Below, one piece after another: positions 1-7,371 of a stretch of 10,037 nt of DNA. Origin of the DNA: Myxococcota bacterium. GTDB taxonomy: Bacteria > Myxococcota_C > UBA6777. Position 1 is the first letter of the stretch, and every line of letters begins with the position of its first letter. The notes under the pieces were generated by a model. That model saw nothing but the letters and a program-made list of their open reading frames with translations. It had not been told where the DNA came from and ran no database searches. The stretch lies in contig CAUJFU010000295.1 in assembly GCA_963169055.1 (NCBI GenBank), positions 1 through 10,037 of the forward strand, read 5' to 3'. Made by a program: the position numbers and the translations under genes.

Positions 1-139
1 AAAAAGAAACACATACAAAAAAAGAAACACATACAAAAAAAGAAACACATACAAAAAAAGAAACACATACAAAAAAAGAAACACATACAAAAAAAGAAAC
101 ACATACAAAAAAAGAAACACATACAAAAAAAGAAACACA
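1..139. repeat. 18-bp tandem repeat (minisatellite), about 7.7 copies
   Basis: The unit aaaaaaagaaacacatac repeats with an exact 18-bp period. The single G of each unit falls at 6, 24, 42, 60, 78, 96, 114 and 132, and I see no substitution until position 140. The first unit is cut by the window edge, so the array probably continues to the left. Because 18 is a multiple of three and no unit contains a stop, all six frames are open through the array. In the frame starting at 1 it would read as a lysine-rich hexapeptide repeat (KKKHIQ) ending at a TAG at 142-144, so it could be the 3' end of a gene outside the window. I cannot decide between coding and non-coding. Perfect copy identity suggests recent slippage expansion, or a read-collapse/assembly problem. 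Confidence 0.95.
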
Positions 140-360
140 AATAGTCGAAGGGCGGTTGGTGTAGTAACGGATCGAGGATCTTTCAAGGGAGCCGTGTCAA
201 GGGGACGGGGCGTGGTCACTCACTCCACCACAAAAACTCGACGGCATCGCTCCAACACCGAATCACACCGATGCCCACGAACGTCAGAGCGGCTGTGGGT
301 GCAGACATCTCTTTTCTTTACAAGTATGAACATTTGTTCCGTAAAGAACGAACGATGAAC

Positions 361-388
361 TTGACAGGCCCACGCAAGATCTTGTACT
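361..388 (+). promoter_or_regulatory. Candidate sigma70-type promoter for the DUF1800-DUF1501 operon
   Basis: A perfect -35 hexamer TTGACA lies at 361-366. A -10-like TGTACT (4 of 6 to TATAAT) lies at 383-388, with a 16-bp spacer. Transcription would begin near 395, giving a leader of about 140 nt before the start codon at 537. The -10 box is only moderate, and no other equally good pair was seen upstream of this gene. Confidence 0.45.
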
Positions 389-488
389 TTTTGGTCGTTC
401 GGGTTGGCCCTACCACAAAACAAATGCCGACTCGCTGTGTTTTCCGCTCGATCGCTGCTTTCGAGCCACACACGCTATCTCCCATTGC

Positions 489-513
489 TCCGAGCCAAGA
501 CGCAGCGCTCGGA
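489..513 (+). promoter_or_regulatory. Hairpin abutting the DUF1800 ribosome binding site
   Basis: TCCGAGC (489-495) pairs perfectly with GCTCGGA (507-513) across an 11-nt loop. The purine-rich AGGGAGG at 515-521 begins one base after the stem. A 7-bp GC-rich stem this close to the Shine-Dalgarno stretch could tune translation or mRNA stability of the operon. It could also be chance; only position and complementarity support it. Confidence 0.35.
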
Positions 514-536
514 CAGGGAGGAAATTGAGGTTTGTG

Positions 537-2360
537 ATGCAAAGGTTGAATCTCTTTTGTGTTTGGATGATTGCCCTTTGGTTTATTTGGATGGGAGGGT
601 GCGGTGAAAAAACAGATCCTTTGCCCGACGGCGGCAACAACCGCACCGAATACACGATCTCGAAAGCAGAATGGACGGAAACAGCAGTCCGAAAAGTCCT
701 TCACACATTTGCCTACGGCGGATTCGCAAGCGATCAACAAATCAAGGCATGGTCCGAGATGGAACCCCAAGACGCCATCGAAGATATCTTGAGTGCAAAA
801 GTCTTCAACAAGCGGCTTTCTCCCCCTGATCCCGTGGACAATCTGCAAGATCGCGGTGGAACCTTGCAGGCTTTACGCACCTTTTGGGCTTCGACCGACG
901 CCTCCAACCCGACACATCCCGATGCGATCAAAAACTACTCTTTTGCCTCGTGGAATGTGGCGGCAGAGACGTGGTTTTCTGCCGTCAAACGCCGAGGTCT
1001 CAACCCTGTCCGACAAGCCCTCGGATTTTGGGAAACCAACTACCATCTTTGTGTGAACTTATCTGTGGGAGTCAGTCCTCAACAAGCCCTCGCTTATTAT
1101 GATCGGATCATGGATGGCATCGCTGAAAACAAGCCTTACCAAACCATCCTTGCCGAAGCCGCCCTTTCTGCCGCTGTCGCCACACAATACAACCACAAAG
1201 ACAACGTTTTCAAAGACGGCAAGTTTTCAGGCAACGAAGACTTTGCCCGAGAATTCCATCAGCTTTTCTTTGGTATTCTCGGCGGTTATGATCATTCCTA
1301 CCACGAGTTCACCACCATCCGAAACACCGCGAAAGCCCTTACCGATATGGTAGTGGTGCGCGGAAAAGAAGGAACCAGCAGCTTTTGGGACGATCAGATC
1401 ACATACGGAACGAAACTCCATTATCCCGGGGGCCTCGAGATCCTCAAGCAAGAGATTGGCGGGAACTCCGCCAAAGAAAAGATTGAAAAACTCGCAGCAG
1501 TCGCCATCCAGCACTCGGAATCCTTGGCGAATCTGCCTGTGATCATCGTCAACGGCCTCGCAGACGACAACCTCAACGACGAAAAGCTACAGATCATCCG
1601 AAAGATCTGGGCTGATCTCCAAACCAAAGACCTACTCGCTTTCCTCCGACGTTACGCGATCTCCACCGCCTTTCACAACGCAACTCGCGTGAAATACTGG
1701 TCCAGCATCAACCGCCTCGTTCTCACCCACAACCTGATGTCTCTTGGCAACAAAGAGACGTATCTCGGTGCTTTTGACCTCTCCAACGCCTTTTACAACG
1801 AAGGTGTTTCGCCCTTCCGCCCCAACCACGACGTTTTTGGCAGCCAAACGGGACGCGAAGCCTCCCTCACGGCGGATATCTTCAAACGCGCCTACAACCG
1901 CAGCGTCTCGGGGGTTTGGGAATATGTACGTATCTCGATTACAGACAAGCAGGACAAAAACAAGATCCTTTGGGAGAAAGATTGGACCTCCCATCTGCCG
2001 AAAAACGCTGACGGATCTTATCGCGTCAAAGACACAGCAGAATGGTTGTGGAATCGGTTTGTTGCGGATGGCTTAAAGAACTTTGGCAGTTTGGAACGCG
2101 CTCATGTCTATGCGCTGTTGGCGAGCGGATCGGACTTTGCGTACTGGATCAACAAAAACGATCCACTCAAAGTCTACACCAAAACTGAGATCGAAACGGA
2201 TCGCCTATTGATCGATCGGATCCAAGATGTTGAAAAAGCCCGATTGGACGGCCTATCGAGCGCAGACGCCAAAGAAAAACAAACCGCAAACAAGCGCATC
2301 GGCCTTGCCATCGCCTTTATCACAGCCACCCCTTATATGTTCGCACAAGAAGGGAAATAA
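537..2360 (+). CDS. DUF1800 family lipoprotein
   Basis: Exported protein of the DUF1800 family, whose biochemical role is not established; members are usually found next to a DUF1501 gene, as here. The chosen ATG gives 607 aa and has GAGG at 527-530 six bases upstream. In-frame TTG 525 and GTG 534 are alternatives; AGGGAGG (515-521) is too close to the TTG. Residues 1-22 form a lipoprotein signal: Arg3, a hydrophobic stretch rich in Trp/Phe/Ile, then MGGC with Cys22 as the likely lipidated residue (a loose lipobox). The family signature is near residues 235-265: DFAREFHQLFFGILGG followed by YHEF and AKALTDM, matching the usual FARELxELFTLG...Y.E.D....ARALTGW pattern, though degenerate. The length is typical for the family. 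The stop is 4 nt before the DUF1501 start, so the two genes are probably co-translated. Family assignment rests on the motif and the neighbour. Confidence 0.82.
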   Translation: MQRLNLFCVWMIALWFIWMGGCGEKTDPLPDGGNNRTEYTISKAEWTETAVRKVLHTFAYGGFASDQQIKAWSEMEPQDAIEDILSAKVFNKRLSPPDPVDNLQDRGGTLQALRTFWASTDASNPTHPDAIKNYSFASWNVAAETWFSAVKRRGLNPVRQALGFWETNYHLCVNLSVGVSPQQALAYYDRIMDGIAENKPYQTILAEAALSAAVATQYNHKDNVFKDGKFSGNEDFAREFHQLFFGILGGYDHSYHEFTTIRNTAKALTDMVVVRGKEGTSSFWDDQITYGTKLHYPGGLEILKQEIGGNSAKEKIEKLAAVAIQHSESLANLPVIIVNGLADDNLNDEKLQIIRKIWADLQTKDLLAFLRRYAISTAFHNATRVKYWSSINRLVLTHNLMSLGNKETYLGAFDLSNAFYNEGVSPFRPNHDVFGSQTGREASLTADIFKRAYNRSVSGVWEYVRISITDKQDKNKILWEKDWTSHLPKNADGSYRVKDTAEWLWNRFVADGLKNFGSLERAHVYALLASGSDFAYWINKNDPLKVYTKTEIETDRLLIDRIQDVEKARLDGLSSADAKEKQTANKRIGLAIAFITATPYMFAQEGK

Positions 2361-2364
2361 TCGG

Positions 2365-3786
2365 ATGAATCGACGAGACTTTATCAAATCGGCCCTTTGG
2401 GGTGCTGCTTTTTTGGGTGGTGGGCTTCACTTGCGGGAGATCTTGGCTGCTCCGCCCTTTCCGACCCATGAGAAAACGGTGTTTGTCAACCTCTTGCTCG
2501 AAGGGGGCCCCGACTTTCGGCATCTTTTTGTGCCACCGTTTGATTCCAACAAGCAGAGCTATGGCTACCAGTATTGGTCTGCACGCGCCACGTCCCACGC
2601 GCTTGAACTCAAAGACGAAGCCTTCGAAAAGCGTTGGCAAGAGTACTTGCGCGTGGAGCGCGATGGTGTGGTGTTTGGCATCCACCCAACAGCCGCTTGG
2701 CTTAAAGAGGCGTTTGAGGCTGGAAAAGTCGCCATCGTCAACAACGTCCTGCACTCAAACACCCGCGATCACGCCCATTCGCTGCTTGTGCTTCAAAGCG
2801 GGGACTACGCCACTTCTCCACACGAAGTCAGCCGCAGCGGTTGGGGAGGACGGTTGGCCAAAGCCGCCCAAGGCAACGTCCTGTCGATGACGCCCCATAT
2901 CACCATGTTTTGCAACGGTCCTCACCCCACCAATGCCCTCGGCCACGACAACAGCGTCGTGCTCTCCGCCGCCACCACCCGCCCCTTTGCCTTGGCCTAT
3001 CCCGACAGGCTCAAAACCGAACCCGCCTACATGGGGGATGATGCCGTCATGGCACGCGCTCTGCGCAGCTATTACGAAGCCAAACGCCAAGAACTCGATG
3101 CCAACTCACCTTATGCACGTTTTCTGACGCACGAAAAAGCCTTGCGCGAGTTTGGAGACGCGATCTCCAAACGGCTTGACAACATCGCCATCCCCGAACC
3201 GATCAAAGCCTTATACGGTAGCGATGCCGCTACAGCGATGGCCAACAAACGTTTTGGCGAAGAACTCCGAAACCTTTACGATTCTTTTGCTTGTGCGGAT
3301 CTCGTCAATCTGCGGATCGCTTCGCTGATCTATGGCGGATGGGATAGCCACAAATGGCAGAAAGACTCGATCGAACCCAAGTTCAAGGATATCTTCGGCA
3401 AAGATCGCGGCTTGGATACCTTTATGAGAGAACTCAAAACCACAATGCCCGAAGCCCAAGAGCGCGTTGTCTTCGCGATCTCAGGTGAGTTTGGACGACA
3501 ACTTAGCTCCAATGGTGATCGCGGAACAGACCACGGGCGCGGAAATACCGTCTTGTTGATCGGCGAAAAAGTCAAAGGCGGGATCTACGGCGAGATGTTC
3601 CCCCAAAGCGAGATCCCACGTTTCCAACAGCCGGGCGAAGATATCGAAGGCCGCACTTCTTTCGAGCGGGTATTCGGCGAGATCTGCGAATGGATCCAAA
3701 TCGGCACCGCCGACACCGTCTTCCCCAAACGCAAAGACTCCGCCGCCGAACAGGGCGTTCCCTTCGAGCAGCTCTTCAAAAAGTAG
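2365..3786 (+). CDS. DUF1501 family Tat-exported protein
   Basis: Protein of 473 aa from the DUF1501 family, related to the alkaline phosphatase/sulfatase fold; its substrate is unknown. The start is ATG 2365, because AAGGGA at 2350-2355 sits 9 nt upstream, inside the 3' end of the previous gene, and because this start places a twin-arginine signal at the very N-terminus (NRRDFIKSA, hydrophobic stretch to about residue 21, cleavage likely after the LAA at 27-29). An in-frame ATG at 2227 would bury that signal. The C-terminal half has the family hallmark: GEFGRQ at 374-379, GTDHGRGN with Asp389-His390, then VLLIG and VKGGIYGEMF. Histidines and acidic residues in these motifs resemble metal-binding residues of the fold (family knowledge). 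The Tat route fits a protein folded with a cofactor before export. It is translationally coupled to the DUF1800 lipoprotein and the two probably act together in the envelope. No frameshift or missing motif was seen. Confidence 0.9.
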   Translation: MNRRDFIKSALWGAAFLGGGLHLREILAAPPFPTHEKTVFVNLLLEGGPDFRHLFVPPFDSNKQSYGYQYWSARATSHALELKDEAFEKRWQEYLRVERDGVVFGIHPTAAWLKEAFEAGKVAIVNNVLHSNTRDHAHSLLVLQSGDYATSPHEVSRSGWGGRLAKAAQGNVLSMTPHITMFCNGPHPTNALGHDNSVVLSAATTRPFALAYPDRLKTEPAYMGDDAVMARALRSYYEAKRQELDANSPYARFLTHEKALREFGDAISKRLDNIAIPEPIKALYGSDAATAMANKRFGEELRNLYDSFACADLVNLRIASLIYGGWDSHKWQKDSIEPKFKDIFGKDRGLDTFMRELKTTMPEAQERVVFAISGEFGRQLSSNGDRGTDHGRGNTVLLIGEKVKGGIYGEMFPQSEIPRFQQPGEDIEGRTSFERVFGEICEWIQIGTADTVFPKRKDSAAEQGVPFEQLFKK

Positions 3787-3788
3787 CC

Positions 3789-3819
3789 ACTGCGCCAGCA
3801 CTCGTGTTTTCTTGCGCAG
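3789..3819 (+). terminator. Hairpin just after the DUF1501 stop
   Basis: CTGCGC (3790-3795) pairs with GCGCAG (3814-3819) around an 18-nt loop that contains a TTTT run. The stem begins 3 nt after the TAG at 3784-3786. There is no T-tract after the stem, so this is not a classical intrinsic terminator; it may protect the mRNA 3' end or mark the operon end. Confidence 0.3.
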
Positions 3820-3882
3820 AGCCGCCTGCCTTCGAGACCTTCCATCGGACACTTGCATCGCACCTTGCCAAAAACCGACAAC

Positions 3883-3897
3883 TCCTCCATAGGAGGA
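3883..3897. other. Short perfect inverted repeat in the 3787-3980 gap
   Basis: TCCTCC, ATA, GGAGGA form a 6-bp stem with a 3-nt loop. The right arm resembles a strong Shine-Dalgarno sequence, but no start codon follows at a usable distance. It could be an operator or chance. The rest of the 194-nt gap between the DUF1501 and LRR-like genes shows only a weak CTTGTC/GACAAG pairing (3914-3947) and no convincing promoter. Confidence 0.3.
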
Positions 3898-3980
3898 TCG
3901 CGCAAAATAGGCACTTGTCCGCCAAAGGCCGCGCATCAGACGACAAGCGCAGCAAGCATTCATCCGAGGAGTTTTGAACA

Positions 3981-5096
3981 ATGACAAAAACAGAACAGAT
4001 CTGGTGGTCCGAGATCGACGATGGTTCGGTCGAGATGAGCGATCAACAGGGGTCACTTTACGAAGCGGGTCTAAAAGCCCAGAAGCGCCTACCACAGGGC
4101 AAGATCACCGAAGTGACACTGCGATGTCCAACGATCCGTGTGTGGCATCTTCAATCGCTCTTCAAAAGCCTCCCTGCGATCGACAGCCTGTTGCTCTTGC
4201 ATGACGAAGAGATCGAAGAGGGCGTCTTTGCGCAGCTATCGCAGTTTCCGAACCTGACTTCTCTGGTGATCGGAGCCGCGCAGCAACCGTTGCGCCCTGC
4301 ACAACTGCAAGAACTGTTGGCCTCCACTCGCCTCGAAGAATTACATCTCGGAACCCTCGAACAGATCGAAGGGCTCTTGGCCCCGCTTACCGAGCAAAAA
4401 CGCATCAAAACGCTCTCTCTTTCGGCCTTTGAGGGACCGGCCTCGCTGTTGCGGGATGTCGCCAAGATGACATGGCTCGAAACCTTCTCGCTGGCCTTTG
4501 AAAGCAACTTCAGCGCTGAAGGTTGGAAGATATTGGGCGAGATGGATGCTTTGCCGTCTCTTTCGCTGTATTTTTACGGTCAGGAGGAACTCGAAGACTC
4601 CGACGAGGCCGAAGATCAAGAGTACGCAGAAGAAGAGTCTTTGCGGCTTCTTGCCGAAGACACGGACTTTTCCTTCCTTCGGGGGATGCGTGGTTTGCGC
4701 TCGTTGGAACTCGAATGCTTCTCGCTTTCGGCAAAGCAGGCCCAACAGATCGCCTCGCTGGCTCCGCAACTTCAGGAGTTGGATTGCGAGGATTGCTTCT
4801 TTGAAAAAGGCGCTCTCGAAGCGTTCGCAGCATTGACCGAGATGCGCACCTTTGCTTTGGCGTACTGCGAATCCGAATCCTCGGTAGATTGGGGATTTTT
4901 AGAGAAGTCGCTTTTGCTCGAAGACTTCGCTTTTTCTGCCGAAGAACTCCCCAAAAGCTTGTTGCCTGTGTTGTTCAAGATCAGCAGCTTGCGCCATGTG
5001 TCTTTGGTTCTCGATCAAATCGATGACAAAGACCTGAAACGGCTTGAAAAAGGCTTTGGCGCACATGTCACCTTGGATCTCGATATCCTCTCCTAA
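3981..5096 (+). CDS. Acidic leucine-rich-repeat-like protein
   Basis: A 371-aa protein of unknown function, with GAGGAG (3966-3971) 9 nt before the ATG. It has no signal peptide or membrane segment and so is probably cytoplasmic. The chain is built of irregular repeats of the LRR type (LxxLxL): LTSLVIG, LEELHLG, IKTLSLS, LETFSLA, LPSLSLY, LRSLELE, LQELDCE, MRTFALA, LEDFAFS and LRHVSLV, about ten units from residue 85 to 360, each 25-35 residues long with a helical stretch between strands. A strongly acidic insert of Glu/Asp lies at about residues 202-219 and interrupts the repeat series. The conserved Asn of canonical LRRs is mostly missing. LRR folds usually bind other proteins; a partner cannot be inferred here. 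The gene is separated from its neighbours by 194 nt and about 250 nt, so it is probably its own unit. Alternative: another alpha/beta solenoid repeat fold. Confidence 0.75.
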   Translation: MTKTEQIWWSEIDDGSVEMSDQQGSLYEAGLKAQKRLPQGKITEVTLRCPTIRVWHLQSLFKSLPAIDSLLLLHDEEIEEGVFAQLSQFPNLTSLVIGAAQQPLRPAQLQELLASTRLEELHLGTLEQIEGLLAPLTEQKRIKTLSLSAFEGPASLLRDVAKMTWLETFSLAFESNFSAEGWKILGEMDALPSLSLYFYGQEELEDSDEAEDQEYAEEESLRLLAEDTDFSFLRGMRGLRSLELECFSLSAKQAQQIASLAPQLQELDCEDCFFEKGALEAFAALTEMRTFALAYCESESSVDWGFLEKSLLLEDFAFSAEELPKSLLPVLFKISSLRHVSLVLDQIDDKDLKRLEKGFGAHVTLDLDILS

Positions 5097-5100
5097 ACGA

Positions 5101-5130
5101 CCCGAAACCAAAGCTCTTGGGCTTTACGGG
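5101..5130 (+). terminator. Hairpin just after the LRR-like gene stop
   Basis: An interrupted stem: CCCG (5101-5104) with CGGG (5127-5130) outside, and AAAGC (5110-5114) with GCTTT (5121-5125) inside, around the loop TCTTGG. It begins 4 nt after the TAA (5094-5096). The nearest T-run is at 5156-5160, so it may terminate transcription inefficiently or stabilise the mRNA end. Confidence 0.35.
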
Positions 5131-5139
5131 CGAGTCGAG

Positions 5140-5212
5140 AGCCCTTCCCACCCGCTTTTTCTGCACATCCTCTCGGTCAGCCCTTCTCTCCCGCTTTTTC
5201 TGCACATCCTCT
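5140..5212. repeat. 34-bp imperfect direct repeat in C/T-rich spacer
   Basis: Copies at 5140-5173 and 5179-5212 are identical at 32 of 34 positions (mismatches at the 9th and 11th bases), 39 bp apart. Each contains the core cccgctttttctgcacatcc. Further right, related short words recur: catcctct at 5165, 5204 and 5284, and a ctagcca-centred word near 5227 and 5290. The spacer 5097-5344 is markedly pyrimidine-rich on the plus strand, and I see no gene in it. Confidence 0.85.
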
Positions 5213-5344
5213 GTTGCCACTATCGTCTAGCCACAAGTCCACCGACGCGATCGGTGCGGCTCACGCTCGCCTTCTTTTGCCGCCATCCTCTAGCCAAAAG
5301 CCGCCACTTCTCGTCTTTTCCTTTGCCCACAAAGAGAGTCTCCG

Positions 5345-7234
5345 ATGCACCAAACGAATCCCTCACCCCCCTCCATCCGACAACGCTCACCGCAAGACAG
5401 AGCGTCCTCCTCTCCCTCGACACCCACCGCGCAGTCCTGCGCCCACGGGCTCCATGAATGCTCAGGATGCGCATGGCCGACACCAAACCACTCCCCTTCC
5501 GTTCGGTCCTCTGCCCACAGACACCTCGATACCGCAAGCGACCCCCTCCTTTTCGGCGTAGGACTTGGGGTCAAGATCGACCACAAACACCTCGACACCG
5601 CAAGCGACCCCCTCCAGCAAGAAAAACCTTCCGTTCGGCCCTCTGCCCGCAGACGCCTCGCAACGCTCGTTTGGATCTTCGTCGGATGCGCTTGGCTCGT
5701 CTGGGCATGGGTGGGGTGCGATCGCGCCTTGTGCGGAAAAGACCGCCCCTGTGGTGTTGACGAGTCTTGTGTTGTCGATCGCTGTGTGCCTTACGTCGGC
5801 CCTTGCTCAGAAAGCCAGACCGAAACAGGAAGAGAGAGCATCACTGACTTAGAGCCACCGAAAGAATCCACGTCATCGCTCGAAAAGCCAAACGAAGAAC
5901 AGCCCCCCCAAAACGAAAGTCCTCTCCCCAAAGAACCGCTCGCCGAAGCAGGCCCCATCGAGTCCATCCCCGATCCCAAAGCCCCCGAATCCTCCGAGTA
6001 CCAAGAAGAACCGCGTCCCGAACCCACCCCCGAACCCACTCCCGAAGGGCCTTGTGTCGAAGGCGTACAACGCTCTTGTTATGATGGACCACAAAGCACA
6101 CGCGAGATCGGGCGTTGTCGAGATGGAAAACAAACCTGCCAAGCCGACGGTCGTTGGGGGCCTTGCGTGGGATCGATTCTCCCCACAACCGAAACTTGCG
6201 ACGGCACGGACGAAGATTGCGATGGTCACATTGATGGCGGCAAGAGCTTGCTTGGGTGTGTAAGTACCATCGCAGGAAATGGCCAACGCGGTTTCGCCGA
6301 AGGTTTCGGGCGTTCTGCTCAATTCAACTACCCCACAGAACTTGCGATCGCCCCCGATGGTACGATCTATGTGGCGGATACCGTCAACCACCGCATCCGC
6401 AAGATCGATCGACGCGGTGAAGTCTCGACTTATGCGGGCGATGGGACCGATGGTTACAAAGATGGCCCTGCGGCACAGGCCCAATTTTCCCGCCCCAGTG
6501 GTCTTGCGCTTGCTCCCGACGGCACGTTGTACGTGGCCGACACCGTCAATCACGCGATCCGACGCATCCGCACAGATGGTCGTGTTGAAACATTCTCAGG
6601 CAGCGGAGCCCCCGGATTTGTCGATGGCCCCGGCCCTTCCGCACGATTCTATTTTCCCGCATCCATCGTCTTTGATCGCGCTGGGAATCTTTACCTCGCC
6701 GATACAGTCAACCACGCTATCCGAAAATTGGATCCCCAAGGTCACGTCAGCCTCGTAGCAGGCACCCGCCAAGAAGGCTTTGCCAACGGTCCCCCCAACG
6801 TCGCTCGCTTCGATACACCCGTCGGGATCGCAATCGACGCAACCAACCAATACCTCTTCGTCGGAGATAACGATAACCATCAGATCCGACGTATCCGCCT
6901 CTTGGACGGCTATGTCACAACCTATGCAGGTACAGGCCAACGCGGTTTTGCCGAAGGTGACGCCCTCAACGCACGCTTTTATGCACCGCTCGGCCTCGTG
7001 AGCGAACCCAACGGCGCGGTGTTTGTTGCCGATTCGATCAACTACCGCATCCGCATGATCAACCCCCTTGGACAGGTGATCTCGGTCGCTGGAGGAATCC
7101 GTGGAAACCGCGATGGATTCGGCAATTTAGCACAGTTCGCTGGCCCCGCAAGCGTTCAACGCGGCCCTCGCGGCGATCTGTATGTTGCGGATTTTTCCAA
7201 CCACACCATCCGAAAGATCACGATCCATCCTTAA
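5345..7234 (+). CDS. Secreted NHL-repeat six-bladed propeller with MopE-like Cys motif
   Basis: The ATG at 5345 (weak AGAGAG at 5333-5338) gives 629 aa. It is the only ATG/GTG/TTG in frame before the signal sequence, but residues 1-105 are low-complexity and encoded by repeat DNA, so the true start is doubtful. Residues 106-125 are a signal peptide: RRRLA, then a Trp-rich hydrophobic stretch ending AWVGC, with Cys125 a possible lipid site. Order after that: a Cys-rich segment 125-154 (six Cys); a Glu/Pro-rich linker to about 236; a Cys-rich region 237-299 ending [15 protein letters not shown], the putative metal-binding motif of MopE-like proteins; then six NHL repeats of 52-56 residues from 306 to the C-terminus, each with AG...G..DG, P..LA..PDG, YVAD and NH.IRKI. 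Six repeats make one complete propeller. The protein is expected at the cell surface or in the periplasm. NHL propellers bind proteins or ligands; no catalytic residues are evident. Confidence 0.85.
   Translation: MHQTNPSPPSIRQRSPQDRASSSPSTPTAQSCAHGLHECSGCAWPTPNHSPSVRSSAHRHLDTASDPLLFGVGLGVKIDHKHLDTASDPLQQEKPSVRPSARRRLATLVWIFVGCAWLVWAWVGCDRALCGKDRPCGVDESCVVDRCVPYVGPCSESQTETGRESITDLEPPKESTSSLEKPNEEQPPQNESPLPKEPLAEAGPIESIPDPKAPESSEYQEEPRPEPTPEPTPEGPCVEGVQRSCYDGPQSTREIGRCRDGKQTCQADGRWGPCVGSILPTTETCDGTDEDCDGHIDGGKSLLGCVSTIAGNGQRGFAEGFGRSAQFNYPTELAIAPDGTIYVADTVNHRIRKIDRRGEVSTYAGDGTDGYKDGPAAQAQFSRPSGLALAPDGTLYVADTVNHAIRRIRTDGRVETFSGSGAPGFVDGPGPSARFYFPASIVFDRAGNLYLADTVNHAIRKLDPQGHVSLVAGTRQEGFANGPPNVARFDTPVGIAIDATNQYLFVGDNDNHQIRRIRLLDGYVTTYAGTGQRGFAEGDALNARFYAPLGLVSEPNGAVFVADSINYRIRMINPLGQVISVAGGIRGNRDGFGNLAQFAGPASVQRGPRGDLYVADFSNHTIRKITIHP
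5495..5660. repeat. 66-bp-period degenerate tandem repeat
   Basis: Two matching segments define the period. 5516-5549 and 5582-5615 agree at 32 of 34 bases, 66 bp apart. 5495-5528 and 5627-5660 agree at 31 of 34 bases, 132 bp (two periods) apart. The period is 22 codons and keeps the frame of the NHL gene, so it would encode 22-aa units sharing HLDTASDPL and PSVR.SA.R.L. Of the five differences between copies, four would change the amino acid (for example His to Arg twice, Arg to Lys), which argues against strong protein-level constraint. The last copy runs into the n-region of the signal peptide. Confidence 0.85.
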
Positions 7235-7315
7235 CGAACAAAAAAAAGGTTCTTCTTGTGGCCGCTCTGTTCTGCCATACTGCGCTTGCGTTGCTGTGGG
7301 CGTTGTGCCATAGAT

Positions 7316-7349
7316 GCCCTTGCAAGCGAACAACAGGGCCTTGTTTTTT
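7316..7349 (+). terminator. Candidate intrinsic terminator after the NHL gene
   Basis: GCCCT (7316-7320) pairs with AGGGC (7335-7339), then CTTG and six T residues (7344-7349). The short stem with a following T-tract fits a weak rho-independent terminator about 80 nt after the NHL stop. It sits in the leader of the pyrophosphatase gene, so attenuation is an alternative. The gap 7235-7371 otherwise shows only an A-run at 7240-7247. Confidence 0.4.
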
Positions 7350-7371
7350 GAGATGGAGACTGTTTGAGATC

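Larger units (their letters stand above)
140..536. other. Gene-free leader region
   Basis: This stretch of about 400 bases has no convincing gene on either strand. The small ORFs here lack recognisable domains and good ribosome binding sites. It holds a promoter candidate (361-388) and a hairpin directly before the ribosome binding site of the DUF1800 gene (489-513). A small inverted repeat, GTGGT/ACCAC with a 10-nt loop, lies near 209-228. Its position makes it the probable regulatory leader of the DUF1800-DUF1501 unit. Confidence 0.6.

Noticed and set aside
1-139. Possible origin iterons or CRISPR from the 18-bp repeats
   Set aside because: Units are directly contiguous with no spacers, and no replication initiator gene is visible.
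2-358. Plus-strand frame open from the left edge through the 18-bp array to a TGA at 356-358
   Set aside because: After the array the sequence is Arg/Ser/Thr-rich with no domain and no internal start; openness in the array is automatic because no unit contains a stop.
318-848. 176-codon minus-strand ORF overlapping the leader and the start of the DUF1800 gene
   Set aside because: No recognisable domain, low-complexity Cys/His/Pro content, and it lies opposite a well-supported gene; it is a shadow.
2227-2364. N-terminal extension of the DUF1501 protein from ATG 2227
   Set aside because: It would overlap the DUF1800 gene by over 130 nt and place the twin-arginine signal 46 residues inside the protein.
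3481-4095. 204-codon minus-strand ORF opposite the DUF1501 3' end
   Set aside because: Antisense to the GTDHGRGN-containing coding region and without any family feature.
5140-5660. Possible CRISPR array from repeated 34-bp words
   Set aside because: Only two copies of each word, spacings of 39, 66 and 132 bp, no uniform repeat-spacer pattern and no cas genes.
7258-7371. Upstream extension of the pyrophosphatase ORF
   Set aside because: It begins near the upstream gene end, crosses a terminator-like hairpin with a T-run, and lacks family similarity.
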